Shown here: piece by piece, positions 7,077 to 12,295 of the stretch
Position numbering within the stretch: the first letter of the stretch is position 1
How the letters are laid out: every line of letters starts with the position of its first letter
DNA from: Planctomycetaceae bacterium
GTDB taxonomy: Bacteria > Planctomycetota > Planctomycetia > Pirellulales > Thermoguttaceae
DNA length: 13,921 nucleotides
Assembly (NCBI GenBank): GCA_031267635.1
Contig: JAIRYX010000191.1
Span: 1 to 13,921, forward strand
Direction: 5' to 3'
Notes under the pieces: model-generated
Database searches by the model: none
What the model was told of the DNA's origin: nothing
The model's input: the letters and a program-made list of their open reading frames with translations, nothing else
Translations under genes and position numbers: made by a program

Positions 7077-8228
7077 TCAAAGCGAAGTGACTTCGCCGCC
7101 GTTCAGCGTGGACGCTCCGCGCCAGACGTCAACGTTAACGCTGTCGCTCACAAAATGAATACTACCGTCGCCGAATCCGACATTCACGCCACCGGTGTGT
7201 TGACTTCGCGCGCCGAGAAATGCAATTTTCTTCGCGCCGGTCTTTGCCCAATAATTACCGGCATTTTTTTGATTGGGGGTTAAATATCCGGAATAGGTAG
7301 TGCAACCCCAACGTACAAATAGCCAACCCTCGCAACGTTCTTGTTTTGTTCCAGCATGGGTTCTGCTTGCCGAATACGTAACCATATCACAATCGTAATC
7401 TACCGTATCTCCTCCGGCGTCAGAACCTCTCGTATCGTAATCAAAAATAATACGCTGATATACTTGACTGCGACCCGACGCTGACATTCCACTGAGGTCT
7501 TGGCTCGCTTGAATGTTCCCGCCGTAAAGCCCTTCGGAAAGAATCATTGTATTGCTTGTTCCGTCCGTCATTGCCTCTAAACCGATATTCCCTTTCATAT
7601 CTTCCGCTGCGGATGAGTTATTGCCGAGATAAAACGCACCGTCTGTGCGGTAACTATCCGTAACGACATCCGGTTGAAAACGAGCGTGTTGTCCCGTTGC
7701 AGAACCGGTGCAAACGAGATAACTTACGGGAGCAATATTATCTCCCGCGCCATGCGGAATTTCGCTATCGCTTGGACACACAAAAATATTCAAGTAAATT
7801 TTTTTCAAATCATTGTAATAAGGATTGGTTGATGAACCAGTTCCCCAAAAATAGGCTTGCGAAAAATCGTAGCCGTTGGAAACATTTGCCGCTTCAATGA
7901 AAGGCAACACCCGCGACAGAGCGCTCGTCCCTTCGTAGTTTTTAATGACGTTGTTTCCCTTGGCATACTTCAAACCATGCGGCGGCAGCTTGTTATAAGC
8001 GTCGTGGTGATTGTGTATCGCCAATCCCCATTGTTTCTGGTGGTTGGCACATTGCATTCTTCTTGCCGCTTCGCGCGCCGCCTGAACTGCCGGCAGTAAC
8101 AACGCGATCAAAATTCCAATGATCGCAATGACTACCAGTAATTCGACAAGCGTAAATGCGATTTTCCGAATTAGCACAACTCGCTTATGAGCGGTTGAGC
8201 GGTTGAGCGGTTGAGCGGTTGAGCGCAT
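7077..8228 (-). CDS. DUF1559 prepilin-like exported protein, gene 1 (repeat in frame)
   Basis: 383-aa DUF1559 protein, a planctomycete family with a type IV prepilin-like N-terminus. The prepilin signal RKIAFTLVELLVVIAIIG has likely cleavage between A24 and F25, with the conserved Glu at mature position 5 (E29). Next come the helix IALLLPAVQAAREAARRMQC (to about residue 60), a variable middle, and the C-terminal HTGGVNVGFGDGSIHFVSDSVNVD box. It is presumably processed by a prepilin peptidase and exported; the molecular role is unknown. The ATG at 8228 has a good Shine-Dalgarno (GAGGG, 7 nt away). The first residues (MRSTAQPLNRSTA) are encoded by four copies of an 8-bp tandem repeat, so the frame depends on copy number; it is in frame here. 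A GTG codon 17 codons downstream could rescue a short leader. Gene 2 is a tandem paralogue. Confidence 0.92.
   Translation of the reverse strand: MRSTAQPLNRSTAHKRVVLIRKIAFTLVELLVVIAIIGILIALLLPAVQAAREAARRMQCANHQKQWGLAIHNHHDAYNKLPPHGLKYAKGNNVIKNYEGTSALSRVLPFIEAANVSNGYDFSQAYFWGTGSSTNPYYNDLKKIYLNIFVCPSDSEIPHGAGDNIAPVSYLVCTGSATGQHARFQPDVVTDSYRTDGAFYLGNNSSAAEDMKGNIGLEAMTDGTSNTMILSEGLYGGNIQASQDLSGMSASGRSQVYQRIIFDYDTRGSDAGGDTVDYDCDMVTYSASRTHAGTKQERCEGWLFVRWGCTTYSGYLTPNQKNAGNYWAKTGAKKIAFLGARSQHTGGVNVGFGDGSIHFVSDSVNVDVWRGASTLNGGEVTSL
8193..8224 (-). repeat. 8-bp tandem repeat (GCTCAACC x4) after the start codon of DUF1559 gene 1
   Basis: Read on the coding strand, ATGC is followed by four perfect copies of GCTCAACC and then GCTCATAAGCGA. 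With n units the ATG is in frame with the prepilin when 1+8n is divisible by 3, so n=1, 4 or 7 is ON. The observed n=4 is ON. With n=3 the ATG frame meets the TAA in CTCATAAGC immediately after the repeat. A non-triplet perfect repeat in the first codons is the classic arrangement for slipped-strand phase variation. Confidence 0.85.
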
Positions 8229-8279
8229 TTAAATACCCTCTTTCTAATTTCTAATTGAAAGTGAATTGTTTTTTTGAAC

Positions 8280-8307
8280 GGAAATTTTGTTGACAAAACA
8301 ACGTTCC
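8280..8307. promoter_or_regulatory. Conserved dyad upstream of DUF1559 gene 1 (operator candidate)
   Basis: An inverted repeat with outer arms GGAA and TTCC surrounds the inner near-palindrome TTTTGTTGACAAAA. It lies about 50-80 nt upstream of the ATG. The equivalent site of gene 2 (9909-9935) has extended GGAAC and GTTCC arms, so the symmetry is retained in both copies. It could be a regulator binding site or a transcript-leader hairpin; which one is not decidable by eye. Confidence 0.4.
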
Positions 8308-8395
8308 ATTACTCTGTTTGTTAAATTTTTGCATGTAACTTGTTGTCTCAAAAAGTTTCACATACAAAACAATCGAAATTTTAACAAAGTATTCA

Positions 8396-8542
8396 ATGGC
8401 TGCAAGCGGTCAGTTTTTATGTTCTCTTGAAAATTTTTTGAAGTTTGATTCGATCCAACTTTTGTATTTTGTTTTGGCTATTAAACTTACAGCAGGTGAA
8501 AATGTCGAAAAAATTTTTTTGTTGATTTTTAAAAAACTTTGA
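8396..8542 (+). CDS. Small open frame in the duplicated upstream region (48 aa, doubtful)
   Basis: ATG-initiated 48-residue frame, divergent to DUF1559 gene 1, beginning MAASGQFLCSLENFLKFDSI and ending FLLIFKKL. The matching stretch upstream of gene 2 (10027-10173) keeps the same frame over the C-terminal two thirds (FLKFDSIQLLYFVL, KLTA, LLIFKKL). Its differences include synonymous ones (GAT/GAC, TCG/TCA), and it stops at the same place (TGA against TAA). In the gene 2 copy the ATG is ATA, and a pair of compensating indels scrambles the residues just after GQ. No Shine-Dalgarno or known domain is seen. The conservation may only reflect recent duplication. Confidence 0.2.
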   Translation: MAASGQFLCSLENFLKFDSIQLLYFVLAIKLTAGENVEKIFLLIFKKL

Positions 8543-8634
8543 AATACTTTTATGACAATTTTATGAAATTTATCCGAACCGTCTATCAAATGAATTTAAC
8601 GGCAGGAAAGTCCTGAAATTTTGCCTTATTATAA

Positions 8635-8696
8635 AAGTTTTCCGGCAGGATGAATAAACATCACATCCTATCAATTTTGTCATCCTGCCGAAAAAA
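8635..8696 (-). terminator. Probable terminator of DUF1559 gene 2
   Basis: An 11-bp perfect inverted repeat (CGGCAGGATGA at 8643-8653, TCATCCTGCCG at 8680-8690) surrounds a 26-nt loop, about 30 nt beyond the gene 2 stop. On the minus strand the stem is extended by TTTT/AAAA pairing and followed by CTTTTATAAT, an imperfect U tract. The large loop and weak tract make the strength uncertain. Confidence 0.5.
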
Positions 8697-8723
8697 CATT
8701 GTTCAATCTCAATCAAAAGAAAG

Positions 8724-9858
8724 TCAGAATGAAGTGACTTCGCCGCCGTTCACCGTGGACGCTCCGCGCCATGTGTCAACGTTGACGCTATCACTGACAA
8801 AATGGACACTGCCGTCGCCGAATGTAACGTTTACGCCACCGGTATGTTCACTTCGCGCGGCAACAAACAAGTGTTGTCTGCCGTTTGAAGAAGATCCGAC
8901 AGTATATGCTTCCGTTTGATCCCAAATATCACCCGCATCTTTTCGATTTGGTGTGAGGTAGGCGTTGAAAGTCATATATGTCGCGCGGGCAGGAAGCCAG
9001 AAAGTGCAATGTTCGCCGCGTCCGCCAGTTGCCGTAGCGGAAAACGCCGCAATATCCATATCATTAGCAATGGTTCCGCCACCTGACAGATATGTCCGTT
9101 GATAAATTTTCGATCTGGCGGAACCGGTTGACGTGCTAATTCCGCTGGATCCTTGTCCGTACAATCCTTCGGATATAATCATTGTGTTACTCGTTCCGTC
9201 TGCCATTGTTGCCATCCGTGTTTTGGAACTGAGATAGAACAATCCGTCGTTGTAATTCGTATCACCCGTCTTGGCGGAATCCATCAATGAATTATTGCCG
9301 GTTCCCGAACCGGTGCAAATCACATAACTTCCGCCGACAGTCATTGTACCGTGAAGGTCTCTTTCTTCGCCTTGATAACCATCGCTCGGACAGTTTAATA
9401 TATTCAACTTGATATTCGCCAGCGGCGTATAATACGAATTAACGCCGCTTCTAGCACCGAATACCCCTTGCGAGTAATCGAACGACGACTCAAGAGCCAC
9501 CTGTTCAATAAACGGCAGGAGACGCGGCAACACACCGGGACCGCCGTCACCGGTGGTGGTCGTTCCGTCCGCCGCAACCGCTGCCTCTTTGATGCCGTTC
9601 GGCGGAAACGCCCGATGAGCGTCGTGATAGTTGTGCAACGCCAATCCCCACTGTTTCTGGTGGTTGGCACATTGCATTCTTCGTGCGGCTTCTCTTGCCG
9701 CTTGAACCGCCGGTAACAACAGCGCGATCAAGATTCCGATGATCGCGATGACCACCAGCAATTCGACAAGCGTAAAGGCGATTTTCCGAATTAACGCAAC
9801 TCGCCTAGGAGCGTTGAGCGTTGAGCGTTGAGCGTTGAGCGTTGAGCGTTGAGCGCAT
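8724..9858 (-). CDS. DUF1559 prepilin-like exported protein, gene 2 (start codon out of frame because of 7-bp repeat)
   Basis: Tandem paralogue of gene 1 with the same organisation: RKIAFTLVELLVVIAIIG prepilin signal, LLPAVQAAREAARRMQC helix, variable middle, and C-terminal HTGGVNVTFGDGSVHFVSDSVNVD box. The frame from FTLVEL to the stop at 8724 is intact (the first internal alternative start is a TTG at 9761). That TTG lies inside the hydrophobic helix and would remove the peptidase cleavage site. The ATG equivalent to gene 1 is at 9858, with a comparable Shine-Dalgarno (GAGAG). However, the six 7-bp repeats shift it: translation from there gives 17 residues ending at TAG. No ATG, GTG or TTG lies in the prepilin frame between the upstream stop and 9761. 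With five or eight repeats it would read MRSTLNAQRSTLNAP, then RRVALIRKIAFTLVEL. I therefore read it as an intact but switched-OFF gene; a fixed frameshift or assembly error is the alternative. Confidence 0.82.
9813..9854 (-). repeat. 7-bp tandem repeat (GCTCAAC x6) after the start codon of DUF1559 gene 2
   Basis: On the coding strand ATGC is followed by six perfect copies of GCTCAAC and then GCTCCTAGGCGA. The ATG is in frame with the prepilin when 1+7n is divisible by 3 (n=2, 5, 8). The observed n=6 is out of frame, and the ATG frame ends at the TAG in CTCCTAGGC. Losing one unit or gaining two would restore the gene. The unit is the gene 1 unit (GCTCAACC) minus one C. Confidence 0.88.
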
Positions 9859-10214
9859 TTAAAACTCTCTTTCTAATTTTCTTAATTGAAAGTTAATTGT
9901 TTTTGAACGGAACTTTGTTGACAAAACAATGTTCCATTCTTTTATGTTTGTTGATTTTTGTATGTAGCTATTGTTTCCAAAAAAAGTTTCACACACAAAA
10001 CAATCAGGATTTTAACAAGGCATCCAATAACTGCAAGCGGTCAACTTTGCGTTTTCTTGAAAAAATTTTTGAAGTTTGACTCAATCCAACTTTTGTATTT
10101 TGTTTTGATTGCTAAACTTACAGCAGACGAAGATATTGAAAAATTTTTTTTGTTGATTTTTAAAAAACTTTAAAATATTTTTACGACAATTTTTTGAAAT
10201 CTATCTCAATCGTC
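9859..10214. repeat. Duplicated upstream region, copy 2
   Basis: About 355 bp upstream of DUF1559 gene 2, homologous to 8229-8582. It has the gene 2 Shine-Dalgarno (GAGAG), the conserved dyad (9909-9935), and a frame matching the small plus-strand ORF of copy 1 but with ATA in place of ATG (10027-10173). Homology ends near CAATCGTC at about 10214, which marks one edge of the duplicated unit. Between 10215 and 10478 I see only AT-rich sequence without a supported gene. Confidence 0.8.
9909..9935. promoter_or_regulatory. Conserved dyad upstream of DUF1559 gene 2 (operator candidate)
   Basis: GGAAC and GTTCC arms flank the inner element TTTGTTGACAAA, about 50-75 nt upstream of the ATG. It corresponds in position and sequence to 8280-8307 upstream of gene 1. 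Confidence 0.4.
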
Positions 10215-10478
10215 ATCCAGACAAAAATTTTAGTTTTTTTCGGTTGACGCCAAGATTGGAATTTTTATTAGAGAATGACGCATGGCGTGCATCATCTGAA
10301 AAAACAAATATTTTGCGTATCTATTCGCCGGATTGAAACATTATCAATAGGAAGTGACACGATGGTTGTTTTATTCGGAAAATTAGATAAAAATGAGATT
10401 AATGTATTCATTGTTCCAACATGTGACAATATAAATATCACCATTTGCGGAAATGTAAAAAATTTTTTCTCTATCCGC

Positions 10479-10506
10479 TTGACAACGTTAAATTTGCTGA
10501 AATAAT
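10479..10506 (+). promoter_or_regulatory. Sigma-70-type promoter for the Cys-rich protein/flavodoxin unit
   Basis: A perfect -35 TTGACA (10479-10484) is separated by 16 nt from AATAAT (10501-10506), which matches TATAAT at five of six positions. It lies about 75 nt before the ATG at 10581, and no other gene start is nearby. No operator-like palindrome overlaps it obviously. Confidence 0.55.
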
Positions 10507-10580
10507 AGCAAAAGTTTTGAAATGTAAACTTTTTGCAATTCAAATTCAGTAACATCAACCCGTTTTTGAGGTGGAAAACC

Positions 10581-10805
10581 ATGAGCCCCAATAACCTTGT
10601 TATCGAACATTCCCCAACGACGGTGAAAGTCCCATCCGTACCGACGCATCGTGAGACTTGCAATTGTAAAAGCCGATGCGCGAATTGTCTTTGCGGACTC
10701 CATCACGATAAACCGCATCAAACGCAAATCAAGCCGTTGACGGAAAAAAACGAAACGTTGTCTCACAAAGTTAAACAAATTTTAATGAACACCCTCACTG
10801 AATAG
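10581..10805 (+). CDS. Small Cys/His-rich protein, possible metal-binding peptide
   Basis: 74-aa protein I do not recognise. Its centre has five cysteines in twelve residues (C27, C29, C33, C36, C38; pattern CxCx3CxxCxC), followed by LHHDKPH with three histidines (H41, H42, H46). Such spacing suits Zn, Cu or Fe-S binding and recalls bacterial metallothioneins, but there is no full family signature. There is no signal peptide or membrane segment. The C-terminal 25 residues are polar and could form a helix. The ATG at 10581 is chosen over an in-frame TTG at 10533 because it has a Shine-Dalgarno-like GAGGTGG about 7 nt upstream. It ends 11 nt before the flavodoxin ATG, so the two genes are almost certainly co-transcribed and may share a redox or metal function. 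Confidence 0.7.
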   Translation: MSPNNLVIEHSPTTVKVPSVPTHRETCNCKSRCANCLCGLHHDKPHQTQIKPLTEKNETLSHKVKQILMNTLTE

Positions 10806-10816
10806 AAAGTCAAACA

Positions 10817-11242
10817 ATGAAAGTATCCATTATTTATTGGAGCGGAACCGGCAACACGGAAGTTATGGCAAAAGCGATTAAAACAGGAGCGGAAGCGGCA
10901 AACGCGGAAGTAACGCTGTTGTCGGTAGACAAAGCCGGCGAGTCGGACGTGCTGAATGCCGATGTTATCTTGTTCGGTTGTCCGTCAATGGGCGACGAGA
11001 CGCTCGAAGAAACCGAGTTTGAACCGTTCATCGACAACATCGAAAAAAAAATTACCGGAAAGAAATTAGGTCTTTTCGGCTCTTACGGCTGGGGAGACGG
11101 TCAATGGATGCGCGACTGGACACAACGCATGACCAACGCGGGAGTCAGTCTTGTCGTCGAATCGCTGATTGTCAACGAAACGCCTTCCGAAAAAGACCTT
11201 GAGCAATGTCGCGAATTTGCTAAAAACGCAGTAAATGCGTGA
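10817..11242 (+). CDS. Short-chain flavodoxin
   Basis: 141-aa FMN-binding electron carrier. The phosphate-binding loop is SGTGNTE (9-15) after the beta strand MKVSIIYW. The second FMN loop is around FGCPSMGDETLEE (53-65), and the third is GSYGWGDGQWM (88-98). The length and the GSYGWGDG motif fit the short-chain flavodoxins of anaerobes such as clostridia. It would act in the cytoplasm as a low-potential one-electron carrier, often replacing ferredoxin when iron is scarce. It follows the Cys-rich ORF after 11 nt, with only a weak Shine-Dalgarno (AGAAAG). The next strong terminator is about 530 nt downstream, beyond an inserted foldback element. Confidence 0.93.
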   Translation: MKVSIIYWSGTGNTEVMAKAIKTGAEAANAEVTLLSVDKAGESDVLNADVILFGCPSMGDETLEETEFEPFIDNIEKKITGKKLGLFGSYGWGDGQWMRDWTQRMTNAGVSLVVESLIVNETPSEKDLEQCREFAKNAVNA

Positions 11243-11390
11243 ATAAGGCAGTTGCCGCGCAGTAACGAAACGTCTATCGGATAGAAGCAGCACATTTAAT
11301 CATAGCGTCTGAATTCATGTGTGAAGCTCATGGTAAAAAGATCAAATCAATAGCTCATTTTACGCATGAGCGATTAACATTCAGGAAACG

Positions 11391-11443
11391 TAACTATTCA
11401 ATCGCTCAACCAAATAAATCCGTACAGGACAACGGAAAAGTTA
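11391..11443 (-). repeat. End unit, left end of element 1
   Basis: Minus-strand copy of the unit: TAACTATTCAATCG, CAAATAAATCCG, ending GGAAAAGTTA. Its reverse complement contains the shared core CGGATTTATTTGG. Confidence 0.6.
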
Positions 11444-11665
11444 CCGTCAATTTTACCGGAACATACTTATTATTGCCGCCCTTATTTATGAAATTCCCTT
11501 TTAGCAGCCCGAATCGCACCAACATACGCCCTTATTCCCTTATGTTTCGTTCCATTTGGTTTGGTAACAATCCATGACCTAAAACATAAGGGCGCGATTG
11601 GGGGGCTATGTCGGCTACTAAAGGAAACTTGATAAATAAGGGCTGCAATAGTAAAATCTTTCGGA

Positions 11666-11719
11666 TAACTATTCAGACGCTCAGTGCGGATTTATTTGGC
11701 TGGATCGGCTGAATAGTTA
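11666..11719 (+). repeat. End unit, right end of element 1
   Basis: TAACTATTCAG at one side and CTGAATAGTTA at the other form a perfect 11-bp inverted repeat around a core with CAGTGCGGATTTATTTGGC. The end unit is therefore itself a palindrome inside the larger foldback. Confidence 0.65.
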
Positions 11720-11770
11720 TGATAGTTCATGCGTAACATGAGTCAGTAGGCAATTGAAGTGAATATTCAT

Positions 11771-11829
11771 GAAAACGAGCAAAAAACTCTCGCAAACGGA
11801 GTGTTTTTTTTGCTCGTTTTCTATTTTTT
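11771..11829 (+). terminator. Strong intrinsic terminator
   Basis: GAAAACGAGCAAAAAA(CTC) pairs with (GAG)TGTTTTTTTTGCTCGTTTTC in a stem of at least 16 bp with a short loop, followed by TATTTTTT. It is oriented to stop plus-strand transcription and is the first convincing terminator after the flavodoxin gene. It is also nearly symmetrical, so it may act in both directions. Confidence 0.8.
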
Positions 11830-11894
11830 GCATCTAATAGCAATCGTGTGAGTAATCGTTTTTTCGCGAACAGCCGTTTTGTAAAGTCTATTTG

Positions 11895-11948
11895 TAACTA
11901 TTCAGTTGTCCAAACTCAATAAATCCGCACTTTGCAACTGTAGAGTTA
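11895..11948 (-). repeat. End unit, left end of element 2
   Basis: Begins TAACTATTCAGTTG and ends CAACTGTAGAGTTA, an imperfect inverted repeat around AATAAATCCGCAC. It is the reverse complement of the unit at 11666-11719 with point changes. Confidence 0.6.
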
Positions 11949-12187
11949 CCCGCACTCGAAAGACTGTACTATTTCAGCCCTTATTTTTTAGATGGTGGAG
12001 TGTTACCAAAAAAACTTGAACGAAAAATAAGGGACTAATGGCGCATCTTGGGGTGCAATTTTGGGGCTACTAAGGGAATATTATAAATAAGGGCTGAAAT
12101 AATAATATTTTCCGGTAAAATTGACTGTGTACTCATTGCACTTGAAATTTCTGTTTTCACTGCTGTCGTTATATCGTAAAATTCGGT

Positions 12188-12241
12188 TTGAGATCCGGTT
12201 GTCCGGTACGGATTTATGTGGTTTGATCGACTGAATAGTTA
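12188..12241 (+). repeat. End unit, right end of element 2
   Basis: Contains GTCCGGTACGGATTTATGTGG and ends CGACTGAATAGTTA. It matches the right end of element 1 in the core (CGGATTTAT-TGG) and in the terminal GAATAGTTA. Confidence 0.55.
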
Positions 12242-12267
12242 CGTTTGTTTTTAAAATCGCTCCCATC

Positions 12268-12295
12268 TTGAAACTGTCATAATAATGATTATATT
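12268..12295 (+). promoter_or_regulatory. Probable promoter of cutA and the RNase D gene
   Basis: TTGAAA (12268-12273) and TATATT (12290-12295) are separated by 16 nt, each differing from consensus at one position. The ATG of cutA follows 60 nt later. A small ATAAT/ATTAT inverted repeat overlaps the spacer, but it is too weak to call an operator. Confidence 0.5.

Larger units (their letters stand above)
8229..8582. repeat. Duplicated upstream region, copy 1
   Basis: About 350 bp upstream of DUF1559 gene 1. It aligns along its length, with small indels, with the region upstream of gene 2 (9859-10214). Examples are an identical 24-nt run (8453-8476 against 10084-10107) and the shared CAAGCGGTCA near 8403. 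It contains the Shine-Dalgarno GAGGG, a conserved dyad (8280-8307) and a small plus-strand open frame (8396-8542). The region probably includes the gene 1 promoter, but I could not place confident -35 and -10 boxes. Confidence 0.8.
11391..11719. mobile_element. MITE-like foldback element 1 (about 330 bp)
   Basis: The ends are inverted copies of a 53-54-nt unit. The left end begins TAACTATTCAATCGCTCAAC and continues with CAAATAAATCCG; the right end is CGGATTTATTTGGCTGGATC followed by GGCTGAATAGTTA. The arms continue inward as an imperfect inverted repeat (TATTGCCGCCCTTATTTATG near 11475 against the complement of ATAAATAAGGGCTGCAATA near 11631-11649). If the element proper is ACTATTCA...TGAATAGT, it is flanked by TA on both sides, as in IS630/Tc1-mariner-derived MITEs. 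No transposase is encoded. It sits between the flavodoxin gene and a strong terminator. Confidence 0.65.
11895..12241. mobile_element. MITE-like foldback element 2 (about 347 bp)
   Basis: Second member of the same family. The left end is TAACTATTCAGTTGTCC followed by AATAAATCCGCAC. The right end is GTACGGATTTATGTGG followed by GACTGAATAGTTA. The inner arms share TATTTCAGCCCTTATTT in inverted orientation (left near 11970, right near 12090-12106). The ends are again compatible with TA flanks. It shares the GGCTACTAA-GG and ATAAATAAGGGCTG segments with element 1 but has diverged between them. It is non-coding. The cutA promoter starts 26 nt beyond its right end. Confidence 0.62.

Noticed and set aside
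6924..7283. Plus-strand frame running through the hairpin block into the 3' end of DUF1559 gene 1
   Set aside because: Its second half is antisense to the conserved DUF1559 C-terminus, and the first half is inverted-repeat DNA. I recognise no protein family.
8193..9854. CRISPR array or plain triplet microsatellite interpretation of the short repeats
   Set aside because: Units are 7-8 bp with no spacers, and the periods are not multiples of three.
9761..9858. DUF1559 gene 2 as a functional gene started at the internal TTG (9761)
   Set aside because: That start lies within the hydrophobic prepilin helix and removes the A/F cleavage site and leader, which gene 1 and the family retain.
10275..10505. 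76-codon ATG-initiated plus-strand frame before the flavodoxin unit, and a 123-codon frame on the other strand
   Set aside because: No Shine-Dalgarno, domain or conserved context. The plus-strand frame runs through the TTGACA/AATAAT promoter. A real small protein cannot be excluded, but nothing supports it.
11666..11719. Integron attC-like site, because of the inverted GTTA/TAAC ends
   Set aside because: The ends do not fit the GTTRRRY/RYYYAAC core, there is no cassette ORF between copies and no integrase. The MITE-like reading explains the pairs better.
12274..12295. Fur-box-like ATAAT/ATTAT sequence in the cutA promoter
   Set aside because: The match to a Fur box is short and expected by chance in AT-rich promoter DNA.
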